Part shown: piece by piece, positions 7,354 to 16,581 of the stretch
Layout: each line of letters begins with the position of its first letter
How positions within the stretch are numbered: position 1 is the first letter of the stretch
Source: Nostoc sp. UCD121
GTDB lineage: Bacteria; Cyanobacteriota; Cyanobacteriia; Cyanobacteriales; Nostocaceae
Length of the DNA: 64,000 nt
Assembly: GCF_014222285.1 (NCBI RefSeq)
Contig: NZ_JACKZS010000012.1
Span: 1-64,000 of the forward strand
Direction of reading: 5' to 3'
Made by a program: the position numbers and the translations under genes
Notes under the pieces: model-generated
The model's database searches: none
Seen by the model: only the letters and a program-made list of their open reading frames with translations
What the model was told of the DNA's origin: nothing

Positions 7354-8895
7354 TTACGGTTGGTAAGTTTCCCAAATATTGCCCCAGAAAAAACTACCAA
7401 ACTCTGCCAATAATGTAGCTTTCTCTGTCAGTGACTTGGCGTTAGTGATTCGCCACCCGGAAACGCACTTGGCTACGTCACCCACATCTAGGGTTAAAAT
7501 TCCTGCACCGATAATTGGACTGTTTTCATCTGTACCTTGATGTAGGTAAGTATAAATAGTTGTCATGTCTTGCCACAAATCAAATCCCGGATCGTTATGC
7601 AGTTCTTTCTTGCCTACTAAGTAGTAATCTTGATTACTATGTTCAAAAGCAAGTTCATAAGTAATGTATTTATATCCGGGATTATGGTCATGAGCAAACA
7701 GGTTAAACACGCCACTTTTGAGGGGAATGTGTTCGCCAAAATCTGTAAAACTAATATTACCAGCAATACTAGCAGTGTAAGTGGTATCACTTAAAAAACG
7801 TTTTAAGTCACAAATGTTAATTGTCAGTTGCAATGAGAGTGAGGAATTGTGCGCTTTGCCTTTTGCTGCCCCCTGGATTGGGTCAGTCTCATTTAAAACA
7901 AACCCACCCGCCATCCTTTCGCGGAAAGTCATTCCTGGCAAGTTGTTGTGCATTCGGGTCACGTCTGGCTGGAAGGGCAATCCTGCGGGTGACATGGTTT
8001 GCAAATATTGTTTAGCATCGGCATAACCCATATCAACCAAAGTTGCACCATCAATGTTTCCCAAGTAGTAATCAGGATCGAGAGGTAAAGGATAAGCGGG
8101 TTTGATGAGGTGGAGTTTGATTGGTTGGGTATGTCCGTAAACTGTCTCCCCTTGCAAAATTCTTTGGTTGATTTCATTGATGCGATCGCACTCTTCAAAA
8201 AATGCCCCGTTCGCACTCAGTTCCATCATGTGGACATATTGATTAAAAATTCCCGTTTGATATTCGCTACTATTGCCAATGCACCACAATACCCAAAGTT
8301 CATCTGCACCCCGGCGCACCGCTTCCATGAGATTAACATCTTTAATCCACACGGAATCCATGTATAGATAATCACCTTTTTGTACAGGTGGCATCAAGAT
8401 GGGGACAGAAATCCCTGCAACCAATAAATCTAAATCTAGGCACTCGTGGGGAATGACTTCATTTGTTTTGTGGGTAAAGTTGCAAACATTAAATGTACCT
8501 TGCATTCCCTCCGAGGCATTGATTTTGCTGATATCAATTCCGAAGTGTGGGAAAACGCGATCAATAATGCCGTCTGCATCTCCCATAGACAACAAATCCC
8601 AGGCTTTGAAGTATTTTTCTAGAGGGATAAAAGAGACAAAATCTTTAACATTCAAAGTCCGCCAGCGATCGCACATCTCAATCGGCGATAGTCCCGATAG
8701 CAACATTGCTAAATTCATCGTACCGCCGGAAGTACCATCCGCATGATTGAAACACAGTCCTGATTCGAGTAAGGCGCGGATAGCTCCAGCTTGGTAAGCT
8801 ACACGCATTCCACCACCAGCTAAAATCAAGGAACGTTTATTCCCTGAGTATGTTGGTTCAGGAGTGCCGTAAGGTTTATGCGGTTGGTTGCTCAT
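7354..8895 (-). CDS. Patatin-like phospholipase with shared C-terminal accessory domain
   Basis: A 513-residue protein. Residues ~20-300 form a patatin fold: the oxyanion motif GGGMRVAYQAG, the nucleophile elbow GTSGG with Ser56, and the catalytic aspartate in YMDSVW (Asp180). The usual D-G-G/A is here D-S. Residues ~320-513 form a second, beta-rich domain that matches the C-terminus of the GMC oxidoreductase 4 kb upstream: TFRERMAGGF, LHNDPGFDLWQD, IIGAGIL, WRITNA. No signal peptide. It overlaps the preceding membrane-protein gene by 20 bp and is the last gene of the set. Patatins cleave acyl esters of phospholipids or neutral lipids; the actual substrate is unknown. Confidence 0.88.
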   Translation of the reverse strand: MSNQPHKPYGTPEPTYSGNKRSLILAGGGMRVAYQAGAIRALLESGLCFNHADGTSGGTMNLAMLLSGLSPIEMCDRWRTLNVKDFVSFIPLEKYFKAWDLLSMGDADGIIDRVFPHFGIDISKINASEGMQGTFNVCNFTHKTNEVIPHECLDLDLLVAGISVPILMPPVQKGDYLYMDSVWIKDVNLMEAVRRGADELWVLWCIGNSSEYQTGIFNQYVHMMELSANGAFFEECDRINEINQRILQGETVYGHTQPIKLHLIKPAYPLPLDPDYYLGNIDGATLVDMGYADAKQYLQTMSPAGLPFQPDVTRMHNNLPGMTFRERMAGGFVLNETDPIQGAAKGKAHNSSLSLQLTINICDLKRFLSDTTYTASIAGNISFTDFGEHIPLKSGVFNLFAHDHNPGYKYITYELAFEHSNQDYYLVGKKELHNDPGFDLWQDMTTIYTYLHQGTDENSPIIGAGILTLDVGDVAKCVSGWRITNAKSLTEKATLLAEFGSFFWGNIWETYQP

Positions 8896-9295
8896 AAGTG
8901 TATCCTGGTGTAAAAGTACGCAAGCGAAACAAGTACCAGAAAATCAATACTCCTGATAACAGGTCAAAACCAGCAATTAGCAGCGCGAATGGGGAAAAAA
9001 TTAGCCTGATAACAGCCAAACAAACGGCTATTGAAGCACCAAATTTTTGTAATCCTGCCCAAATTAAGACAATAGGTTGGGGTTGTGGGCTGATTAATGC
9101 TTGTAAAAGTGCGCCGTTAAACAGCAGCATAAACATACCGATGATGGCAAAAAAATGCTGGCTAATCGGGGTTACTTCTGCTGAGACAATGTAGAGTACC
9201 AAACTAGGCAAAACCATTTGCAACAATCCACTCACAATAGTGAAAATGGCAATGCCAATTAATGATAAGTGGAGTATCTTACCGTTATTCATCAT
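8876..9295 (-). CDS. Small integral membrane protein, four predicted helices
   Basis: 139 residues with four hydrophobic segments (about 9-34, 44-66, 75-97 and 101-124) and a short polar tail. No recognised family and no catalytic motif. It lies 8 nt downstream of the acetoacetate-decarboxylase-like gene and overlaps the patatin start by 20 bp, so translation is probably coupled. A membrane anchor or carrier for the lipid-type enzymes around it is possible, but that rests only on position. Confidence 0.75.
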   Translation of the reverse strand: MMNNGKILHLSLIGIAIFTIVSGLLQMVLPSLVLYIVSAEVTPISQHFFAIIGMFMLLFNGALLQALISPQPQPIVLIWAGLQKFGASIAVCLAVIRLIFSPFALLIAGFDLLSGVLIFWYLFRLRTFTPGYTYEQPTA

Positions 9296-9303
9296 ATTTT
9301 TGA

Positions 9304-10212
9304 TTAATTTTTAATTGGTATTACATACATCTCGGCTTGATCATCCTTGGGCAAAGCCTTTGGCGCTGGTAGCCATTCTTGATCCAAACCTAAATTAACT
9401 ACACTTTCTAAACCTTCTGGTTGTTGTGTGGGGGGTGTGTCGTAGCCAAGAAACCAACTCTCCAAATGGTCATCTAGCATCCCTGTGATTTCCGGGAAAA
9501 AGCCTGTAAATATAGGTTCGGGGCTAATCTCTAGGTGTTTTAGTGATTGGATACGGGGATGATCGCCTATGGTAAGTTTGGCTGAACCCGGTTTGAACAG
9601 CGAAAATCCCAATTTCCCTTGAAAGTAAATCACGGATTTCATCAACATCCCGCGAAATGCACAGTAGTTTGCTGCACCCATTTTCAGAGGAAACCAAGCT
9701 TTGGCGGGTTTGGCAACCTCAATTTTCATCACTAGTTGCCCATCTAAATCATATTGACTGCTGACGGTGCGATCGCCAATCACAAAGTCCAAGTTAGCTT
9801 GATGTTTGGGCATTCCCCAAATTCCTTTACCACCTTTGACGGAAATTTCAGTACTGACAGGTAAATCAAGTACATACTGCCCAGTGCCATACTGTTGCAT
9901 CAATAAACCAGGTAGTAATGGCGGGGCTGGTTTTGCGCCATGAGTGCAGGCGATCGCAATACTAAATTCGATGTATTTACCAATGTCAGTAATCTGATAA
10001 TTAATCACCGTGATCACTAACAACCCCTGATTATTCCATAGCCGCAGAGGATGTACTTCTTTTGCTAGAATCAATTCTTTAGCGCGATCGGCGTTAATCG
10101 GAAATACCGCCATCAATGCTGGTGTATGTTCAGAATTAACGGGTAACTGAAAAGGTATGCCATCAACTAGGGAATAAAGTCCTGTTTGTTGTTTTAAACG
10201 TTGAGGTATCAT
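9304..10212 (-). CDS. Acetoacetate decarboxylase-family protein
   Basis: A 302-residue member of the ADC family (PF06314 type). The key region is KGIWGMPKHQAN, where Lys136 sits at the Schiff-base lysine position of acetoacetate decarboxylases. The adjacent lysine, which lowers the pKa in the classical enzyme, is here His137. This may mean another reaction, since ADC-like proteins also include hydratase-aldolase and structural members. It lies 71 nt after the alpha/beta-hydrolase gene and 8 nt before the small membrane protein, so it is probably cotranscribed. Decarboxylation of a beta-keto product made by the GMC oxidase is a possible but unproven role. Confidence 0.82.
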   Translation of the reverse strand: MIPQRLKQQTGLYSLVDGIPFQLPVNSEHTPALMAVFPINADRAKELILAKEVHPLRLWNNQGLLVITVINYQITDIGKYIEFSIAIACTHGAKPAPPLLPGLLMQQYGTGQYVLDLPVSTEISVKGGKGIWGMPKHQANLDFVIGDRTVSSQYDLDGQLVMKIEVAKPAKAWFPLKMGAANYCAFRGMLMKSVIYFQGKLGFSLFKPGSAKLTIGDHPRIQSLKHLEISPEPIFTGFFPEITGMLDDHLESWFLGYDTPPTQQPEGLESVVNLGLDQEWLPAPKALPKDDQAEMYVIPIKN

Positions 10213-10283
10213 ATTTTTTCACACATAATTAAATTTATTGGTGGAGAGAGGTAACAGAGGTCTAGAGAATGAAATCTGCATTT

Positions 10284-11333
10284 TTAAACAGTCTTTTCTA
10301 ATTCTGCAAGCATTAAAGGGAACACATCTTTGGCTGCATTCTTACCCATAAATATGTCTAAATGACTGTAGTTATCTAGAACGTGTAAAGCATGGTAATT
10401 AGGACGCAAAAAGTCAAAATATTTAAAAGTTTCTATCTGACTTTGTGGGAGAAAACAACGGTTAAGCTGCCCAGCAAAAAATACAATCCGGGCATCAGTT
10501 TTTGGTGGTTGGGCAATAAAATCTTTTGGTAAATTGGGGAAGTTATCAACAGAAATGAGATGTCCACGATTGATGCACTGAGACATTTGTGCGAAAAAAC
10601 TGAGCGGCACATAGGCGAATTCCTGCTTCAGCCATTCGTGGGTGGCTTCGTTGAGGTTAGCGTGTTCCCACAATGCCGGGAAGCCAGTCCCATAAGTAAA
10701 GCTAACTTGTTTACAGACTGAATTATTACATTCGTGATGCGTAAGACCCACGAACAGAGAAATGATTTTTGCAGCTAGACTTGGTGAATCTATTTGCCAT
10801 TGTGGGTTTAAATGATCGGTGAGTAAATTGACTGCTGGTACTGCAAAATTGATTTTGAAAGATGACCATGAGGGTACAATCGGATGCAGTGAAACGGCAT
10901 TGCTGATAATAGTTTTGACTTGTGGGACTAAGCCAGCCACCACAGACATCATGAAACTAGTAGATCCCTGACAATGGATGATAGCTTTGATTTCTTCATA
11001 ACCCGTCTCTTCGACAATTGTTTTTACCGCTTGTGGATGGTCATTCACTGCGGCTCGGTCAAGTGTCCAATGATTAGGATTCAGGTCAATACTGGCACGC
11101 CAGTTTTCTAACCATACGTCATAACCATGAGCAACTAAGTAATCAACTATATTAGTATCCACAGGAGCGCGAAAGATATTGGCTCTGACTCCTGCACCAT
11201 GCGCTAGTAATACAGGCGATTTAGAAGGAGGCTTTTCACCTCTAACGTTAATTAAGTTGCATTCAAAGCCATCTTTGCTAGTAAAAGGTACTATTCTTTC
11301 TCGTAAAGATTGAGTATATGCTGTGGTGTTCAT
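10284..11333 (-). CDS. Alpha/beta hydrolase (lipase-like), Cys at the nucleophile elbow
   Basis: 349 residues with the oxyanion motif LLAHGAGVRANIF (~42-54). The nucleophile elbow is I-H-C-Q-G, which places Cys121 where most family members have serine. A likely catalytic histidine is His324 in NYSHLD. The acid position GQLNRCFLP carries Asn rather than Asp. Proteins of this type are found next to, or fused with, cholesterol-oxidase-like GMC flavoproteins in other bacteria (family knowledge). That fits the GMC gene 184 nt upstream on the same strand. Ester hydrolysis releasing an alcohol for the oxidase is an inference. No signal peptide is visible. Confidence 0.82.
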   Translation of the reverse strand: MNTTAYTQSLRERIVPFTSKDGFECNLINVRGEKPPSKSPVLLAHGAGVRANIFRAPVDTNIVDYLVAHGYDVWLENWRASIDLNPNHWTLDRAAVNDHPQAVKTIVEETGYEEIKAIIHCQGSTSFMMSVVAGLVPQVKTIISNAVSLHPIVPSWSSFKINFAVPAVNLLTDHLNPQWQIDSPSLAAKIISLFVGLTHHECNNSVCKQVSFTYGTGFPALWEHANLNEATHEWLKQEFAYVPLSFFAQMSQCINRGHLISVDNFPNLPKDFIAQPPKTDARIVFFAGQLNRCFLPQSQIETFKYFDFLRPNYHALHVLDNYSHLDIFMGKNAAKDVFPLMLAELEKTV

Positions 11334-11399
11334 TTTGATAGATTTGTTAATAGATTAGGGCATTGGGAATTACCTCCTTCCCTCTGCCTCATACCTCCC

Positions 11400-11494
11400 A
11401 ATACGGTTCGGATAAGCATTTTTCACTTTCCTTGTGGTCTGGGTAAAGGATGTATTCAAAACCTTTTCCCTTTCCTCTTTAACCGAACCGTATT
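11400..11494. mobile_element. Miniature inverted-repeat element inside the GMC operon
   Basis: Ends AATACGGTTCGG (from 11400) and CCGAACCGTATT (to 11494) are reverse complements and enclose a pyrimidine-rich centre. It lies between the GMC and hydrolase genes and could form a hairpin in the mRNA. The ends are related to the CAATACTT...GGTTAA elements at 7100 and 24321. Confidence 0.6.
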
Positions 11495-11517
11495 GTCATA
11501 CCTCGTGTCTCTTAAAG

Positions 11518-13860
11518 TTAAATGTAGACTTCCGCTAAAGTGCCGGCAAAGAAACGACTGAATCTATCTATTGCTTGTAGGCGTTCCCCAATAGTATCTG
11601 CGTTGGTAACTTTCATAGTGGTCATTTGTTTGATGAAGTCCATCGGCTGAATTTTGAGAATGCCTTGACCAACGATGGGATCATTTTCACTGTCGCCCTC
11701 ATAAACGGTGATGAATAGTGTGGTGGTGTCAGACCAAACATCGAATCCTGGGTCATCATGAATTTGCTTGAAACCTTTCAAGTAATAACGTTGTCCTGAT
11801 TGCGTCATCATGTGTAAGCGATAACGCATTTGTCTGGTGTTTTGTTGGCCTTGTTGGACAACAAACAAATTAAAATCGCTATTGGTGACGGTTAGGGCTT
11901 CTGGTGATAGAACGGGGGCTTTAACTATACCAACTATTTTCCCTAGGTGTTCGGGGTCGTTGAGTAGTTTGTCTAAGTCATCGGCAATTACTGTAACGGT
12001 GAACTCTAGAGGCGAGTTGTCTTGTTTGCCTTGCCAGAATGCAGGCTGATAGTTGTCGTCTTTGACTGCGGTAGAAAAGTAGCCACGCATAGTCTCGGTG
12101 AATTGAATGCCAACTGTGGTAGGACGGGTAGTGTCACCAGTGACTATGGGTGGGGTAGTTAAATCATAATTAATCGTCCAATCCCGGTCTTTAGCAATGA
12201 GGGTACAGCAACGTTCCGCTAGAGCAGAGATTGTCAGTAGTGGATTTACACCTAATGTCCGAGGAACTATTGAACCATCAGCAACATATAAGTTTTCGTA
12301 GACGTTTGTTCCTTGGTTGCTAGCAAATACTTGTCCCTTATGGTTGACAACACCGTGTTCAGCATTCTCCGCTAAGATACAGCCTCCTAGTGGATGGACT
12401 GTAACTAAGTCATGACCAAAGGCATCAGACCAAATGGGGTTAGGAATTTGTGTACCGCCTAGGGGTTCGGTGGCTTCTGTAAGACGATTATTGACTCGTT
12501 GAAAAATGGGTTGGCTTCCTACATCTTGCCATTTAATGCGAAGACGGTCATTTTCTAAGTACATTTGTCCGGCCGCATCATCATGGGTCATGACTAAGTA
12601 GGTTTGGGTGTTGCGGACTGCACCAGTGTAAGCACCATGAGTCAAACTCTCAACTTCGCGGATTTTTTCTTCGATGCGATCGCCAAAACCAGAGTCGGTG
12701 TCTTTACCTAAAATTTTGGCAGCCGCCGCAAGAGTTTGGGGTAATATAGCAGCCAGACCTCCAGGAATTGAGCCTTCTTCAATAACTAGTCCGTTATCTA
12801 ATTGGGGCTGTTCTCGCATATCTATGATACCGGTGATGCATGGCCCTACTGGTTCTTGGGTATTCTCCGGGCGATCGCCAAAACCAATACCGTTAATTAC
12901 TTGCTCGGTGTTATAGCCAAAAGCTAGGACATCACCATTCCCTGTAAAATTATGTCCCAATTTCTCAGATACAGCTAAACCAGCAGCTTGAGAACGCAGC
13001 AAAATTTCTGTAGATCCCAATGTCCCAGCCGCCAGAATCACAATATCAGCACTGACAAACATTGTGGGAGCGTTAAAGTTTTCTTGACCTGTGTTTAATA
13101 ATTGGTAATGGACTAGCCAGCGATTCCCCTGGCGTTCAACTCGTCGCACGGAAACTTGTGTATAGATTTCTGCACCGTGATTTTTTGCATCTGGGAGGTA
13201 GTTCATTAACACGGTGTTTTTGGCTTTATTATTACAGCCAGAAACGCAATCACCGCAGAGATTACATTTGTTTTGTTCTACACCGACATGATTCACCCCA
13301 TCTTGAAATGTCACATTGATGGGGGGACGATAGAACTTTTCATTCAAATATTTAGACGACTTTTCTAAAGCTTGTAATTTTGGCAGAGGAGGAAAATTTT
13401 CGGGGTAGGGAGTAGGTTTGAGCATTTCCTCTGCACGACGATAACCTGCGGCTAATAAAGTCCCGGCATCATCACGCAATTCCTTTGGCCAGCGTGAATC
13501 TGCAAATACACGCGGTTCAGCTTGTAATGACACATTGGCGTTAACTAAAGATGTTCCACCTAGTCCACAACCAATAAAGACATTGATGTCTTTATTCACA
13601 TGAAAGTCATACAAAGCTGTGTGCGAACCTAGATGATGTTGTGGCAAATCTATCTGCATTTGTGCCAATGCTTTACTTTGAGTTTTGGGATATTCACCAG
13701 GTTGGAATTCTTTCCCTCGCTCTAAAATACACACTTGCTGTCCGGCTCGTGCTAAACGCGATGCGGCAATACTACCACCATAACCAGAACCAATAACTAC
13801 AACTGTATAGTAATTTTTTAAGTTTTCAATCGGGCTGGATAAACGAGTCATTATATTCAT
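11518..13860 (-). CDS. GMC oxidoreductase, cholesterol-oxidase-like, with Cys cluster and extra C-terminal domain
   Basis: About 780 residues; the best ATG is 13860, and an ATG at 13851 is also possible. Residues below count from a TTG three codons upstream of 13860. The N-terminal FAD motif is VVIGSGYGGSIAASRLA, followed by GCGLGGTSLVN. The GMC C-terminal motif HPLGGCILAENAEHGVV and the NPLLTISALAE end are present. A cysteine set at 202, 205, 208 and 212 (CNLCGDCVSGCN) resembles a 4Fe-4S ligand pattern common in this GMC subgroup. Residues ~587-783 are an extra domain shared with the patatin at 7354. It probably oxidises an alcohol to a ketone, with a sterol-like or long-chain substrate inferred. 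First gene of the set, preceded by 1.4 kb of repeats. Confidence 0.9.
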   Translation of the reverse strand: MNIMTRLSSPIENLKNYYTVVVIGSGYGGSIAASRLARAGQQVCILERGKEFQPGEYPKTQSKALAQMQIDLPQHHLGSHTALYDFHVNKDINVFIGCGLGGTSLVNANVSLQAEPRVFADSRWPKELRDDAGTLLAAGYRRAEEMLKPTPYPENFPPLPKLQALEKSSKYLNEKFYRPPINVTFQDGVNHVGVEQNKCNLCGDCVSGCNNKAKNTVLMNYLPDAKNHGAEIYTQVSVRRVERQGNRWLVHYQLLNTGQENFNAPTMFVSADIVILAAGTLGSTEILLRSQAAGLAVSEKLGHNFTGNGDVLAFGYNTEQVINGIGFGDRPENTQEPVGPCITGIIDMREQPQLDNGLVIEEGSIPGGLAAILPQTLAAAAKILGKDTDSGFGDRIEEKIREVESLTHGAYTGAVRNTQTYLVMTHDDAAGQMYLENDRLRIKWQDVGSQPIFQRVNNRLTEATEPLGGTQIPNPIWSDAFGHDLVTVHPLGGCILAENAEHGVVNHKGQVFASNQGTNVYENLYVADGSIVPRTLGVNPLLTISALAERCCTLIAKDRDWTINYDLTTPPIVTGDTTRPTTVGIQFTETMRGYFSTAVKDDNYQPAFWQGKQDNSPLEFTVTVIADDLDKLLNDPEHLGKIVGIVKAPVLSPEALTVTNSDFNLFVVQQGQQNTRQMRYRLHMMTQSGQRYYLKGFKQIHDDPGFDVWSDTTTLFITVYEGDSENDPIVGQGILKIQPMDFIKQMTTMKVTNADTIGERLQAIDRFSRFFAGTLAEVYI

Positions 13861-14464
13861 CCTGAGCAATTATGGACATGAAAATATACACTCATCTAGA
13901 TTACAAATGGAAGCAAAAGATAATCTAATGAGAATTTTTGATGATGCAGTAGGATTTTTAACTACTAGTATTGCAATTCAAAAGCAATCAAAGCTTTTCC
14001 AGAAAATTCAATAAAAATGGTGTCGATAATAATTTGTTGCCATGTACAAATTGCACTCAAACCTAATCCCTAAGCCCTTCACTAAAAAATAAGGGTAGTA
14101 AGAATTAACCCCTTATCTCTGTGAAGGAGAGGTTTAGGGAGGGATTACATTAATAAGTTATGTGTGGCTTTAATTAAAACTAAAGCCTGATTAATTTGGA
14201 TTAGACAACCAATTTAGTTATACGATTCAGTTATCGGAGCTAACTCGGTATTATATGCAGGTTAACAAAAAAGTTAACATTCTTTTACTTAAATTAACCA
14301 AGTTAATGATTAAACTAACTCTGAAATTTATACACACTTATGGTATGTACAATTTCAGTCACAGCGTAGCATTGCAGACAATTTTTGGCAATGTTCAATT
14401 CGATTTTGTTCACGGGTTACTTTAAAACATACTGCTAGCCGTGATGTTATCTCCCTTTTGGTAT

Positions 14465-14557
14465 TAGGACTTACGCAAAATATCTCTCAAACTCTTATTT
14501 CTCCGTGTCCTCTGCGCCTCTGTGGTTAGTTATTCCGTAACTCTTACGTAAGTCCTA
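14465..14557. mobile_element. AGGACTTACGC inverted-repeat element, copy 1
   Basis: Ends TAGGACTTACGCAAAA and CTTACGTAAGTCCTA bound a ~93 bp element. Its centre is a copy of the CCTCTGCGCCTCTGTGG repeat, unlike the other copies at 41787 and 44115, which carry a different palindrome. Confidence 0.6.
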
Positions 14558-14620
14558 CATATAAATCTTGGCACAAGGTTTAACACCAAATGGCACTAAG
14601 AAAACCTGAAACCTTTGTCT

Positions 14621-14666
14621 GAGGGAGGTGTGGGAGGATGGGGAAGAAATCTGGCTCCCCACACTC
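14621..14666. repeat. Purine-rich block shared (inverted) with 34320-34365
   Basis: About 46 bp beginning GAGGGAGGTGTGGGAGGATG is the near-exact reverse complement of a block at 34320-34365, with roughly 40 of 46 positions matching by eye. A dispersed non-coding repeat. Confidence 0.6.
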
Positions 14667-15300
14667 AAAAGCCAGTTAAATCACGGGTTTGCGATTAACA
14701 AGCGTGCCATTCGTTTAACACCAATATGCTACTCATCACCCCAATAGCCTACATCAGCAGTATTTTCGCCAATCTTGAGAGAATCGATTATTTGGCCAAT
14801 TAGCTACGGCTTTGGGCATTAGCGAAAAGGAAGCGATGCCTTCTCTACGAGAGGCTTCTCTTTCAGAGACGCTAATGCGAACGCCAACGGCGGGCTGCGC
14901 CTACGCTGTAAAAGCACTATCAGAACAAACAGTTGTCTTCCACAAGAATGAATTCACAATCTACCTGAGAAAAGTTTTTATACTTTCACAAAAGCAATTA
15001 TGGTGTTATTACTAGTACAGAGGGCGTGCAAATAAGCCACTCATTTGAAATGTCTGAAACCCTGGTAAATAGGTAACTACGAATTACGAATTACACCTTG
15101 CGGTACTAGCTTGTTTTAGATCAACTACTAGGTTACAAACATAAAAGTATATAAATTATTTACTACTAATATTTGTATTTGCAATTTCACACCTTTAGAA
15201 AATTTATTTTCATCTAAAAATTTAGATGTAATTACGAAAACACGCCGATATTTACTTGCATTTTAATTTAACTATCTAGTACTAAGGGAGCTAACTTGTG

Positions 15301-16293
15301 ATGTCTCTTTTCAATTTTCCCATACAAAAAGTCAATGTTGAGCAAACTCTCAAACACTTTTGGAAAATCAATGTGCCACTGACCTTTGTTGGTGTTTTCA
15401 CTTTTGGGTTATTGCTGTTGATGCTGCCAGGATTGCTAATTGATGAGCGTGTTATTACTGGCGCACCCGCTTGGCTCAAGCCCTGCAAATTTGCGTTTTC
15501 AACTTCAGTCTATTCGTTCACTTTTGTATGGCTGTTGGGCTTGCTCAAACAACATCGGCGACTCGCTAGTTTGGCTGCAAATGCTACGGCTTTTGCATTG
15601 GTTGTGCAAATAATAGTCATCATAGTTCAGGTAGTACGAGGTACAACTAGCCACTTCAACTTTAGTACTCCTGAAGATGAAGCCCTCTGGAAATTTATGG
15701 AAATTGCCCTGGTTTTCCTTTGGGCAGCAACTTTAGCTACAGTAATTTTACTGCTGCTAGAGCGTTTGGATAATCCTGTTTTAGCGATCGCATTGCGGTT
15801 TTCCCTTTTCCTAACCTTCATTGGTATGGGCTTAGGCTTTTTCATGACTCTACCCACACCTGAACAAAGTTCGGCGTTGGCAGCAGGTCAGCCAGTGTTA
15901 CATATCGGCGCTCACAGCGTGGGAGTAAAAGACGGTGGCCCTGGTATCCCCATACTTTATTTAAGTACTCAGGGGGGTGATATACGACTTCCTCATTTGC
16001 TGGGTATTCATGCTGTGCAAGCCTTACCATTATTAAGCTGGTTGATTACTTCAACTTTGTCACACCTGAAACAGCGCACACAAGTGGCTTTGATGTGGAT
16101 TGCAAGTTTTGCGTATGCTATGCTGATGTCCCTATTCACTTGGCAAGCATTACGGGCCCAGCCAATAACTTCTCCCGATGCATTTACACTGGCTGCCCTC
16201 GCTGGGTTAATTGCAGTGACTTTAGTTGCGACGGTAGCAAGTTTAGTTATTGACCGCTATCAATTGCTCAAAACACAAAGTTTTAGCGACTAA
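15301..16293 (+). CDS. Conserved multi-pass membrane protein, 330 aa
   Basis: 330 residues from ATG 15301; a GTG directly before it (15298) is an alternative, with AAGGGAG 8-11 nt upstream. About eight hydrophobic segments are visible. Between segments lies a conserved loop, GAHSVGVKDGGPGIPIL, followed by GDIRLPHLLGIHAVQALPLL. Its histidines could lie near the membrane surface and might bind metal or heme, but no family function is known to me. It is the only plus-strand gene between two minus-strand gene sets and is apparently monocistronic. Confidence 0.8.
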   Translation: MSLFNFPIQKVNVEQTLKHFWKINVPLTFVGVFTFGLLLLMLPGLLIDERVITGAPAWLKPCKFAFSTSVYSFTFVWLLGLLKQHRRLASLAANATAFALVVQIIVIIVQVVRGTTSHFNFSTPEDEALWKFMEIALVFLWAATLATVILLLLERLDNPVLAIALRFSLFLTFIGMGLGFFMTLPTPEQSSALAAGQPVLHIGAHSVGVKDGGPGIPILYLSTQGGDIRLPHLLGIHAVQALPLLSWLITSTLSHLKQRTQVALMWIASFAYAMLMSLFTWQALRAQPITSPDAFTLAALAGLIAVTLVATVASLVIDRYQLLKTQSFSD

Positions 16294-16296
16294 AAT

Positions 16297-16515
16297 CTAT
16301 GTCTTCTTTGCTAATAGGCAACTTTGATGAAAATCCGTAATAACACCTTGAATGGATAAAGGTAAGAGAGCATCCTGAAGAATCAGTTCCGGCAAAATCT
16401 CTGTAAACATCTGTACCGTCTGCTGAATTTGCTCGAAATCTTCAGGAACTTCTACTAATATTCCAGACTGTTCGTTCACTCCATCCCCATACTTATCGGG
16501 TTTTGGGGAAAACAA
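16297..16515 (-). CDS. Small hypothetical protein, 72 aa
   Basis: 72 residues, soluble and acidic in the middle (VEVPEDFEQIQQTVQMF), with a hydrophobic C-terminal half. No recognised family. The first codons overlap a strong hairpin (16498-16535), which argues for caution. It could be the degraded end of a longer gene. It converges on the membrane-protein gene with a 3 nt gap. Confidence 0.35.
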   Translation of the reverse strand: MFSPKPDKYGDGVNEQSGILVEVPEDFEQIQQTVQMFTEILPELILQDALLPLSIQGVITDFHQSCLLAKKT

Positions 16516-16535
16516 AAAACCTTTTCCCCAAACCC
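16498..16535. repeat. GGGGAAAA/TTTTCCCC hairpin
   Basis: Arms GGGTTTTGGGGAAAA (16498-16512) and TTTTCCCCAAACCC (16522-16535) pair around a ~9-nt loop. It lies downstream of the minus-strand gene ending at 16582 and could act as a transcription stop or stability element, though no clean T-run follows. Confidence 0.5.
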
Positions 16536-16581
16536 AATTCTGAGTTAAAAATGCCCAAAGTGAGCAGTATTGCAGTCTATC

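Larger units (their letters stand above)
13861..15297. other. 1.4 kb repeat-rich gene-free region
   Basis: No credible protein gene. It holds an inverted repeat (~14062-14148, CCCTAA...TTAGGG arms), an AT-rich stretch with repeated GTTAAC/GTTAAT words (~14265-14330) that may contain the GMC operon promoter, a 14465-14557 inverted-repeat element and a block shared with 34320 (14621-14666). A palindromic CTACGAGAGGC... repeat lies at 14830-14910. An open frame at 14812-15015 is built mostly from that repeat. Confidence 0.6.

Noticed and set aside
14812..15015. 67-codon plus-strand open frame
   Set aside because: Built almost entirely from CTACGAGAGGC-type repeat sequence.
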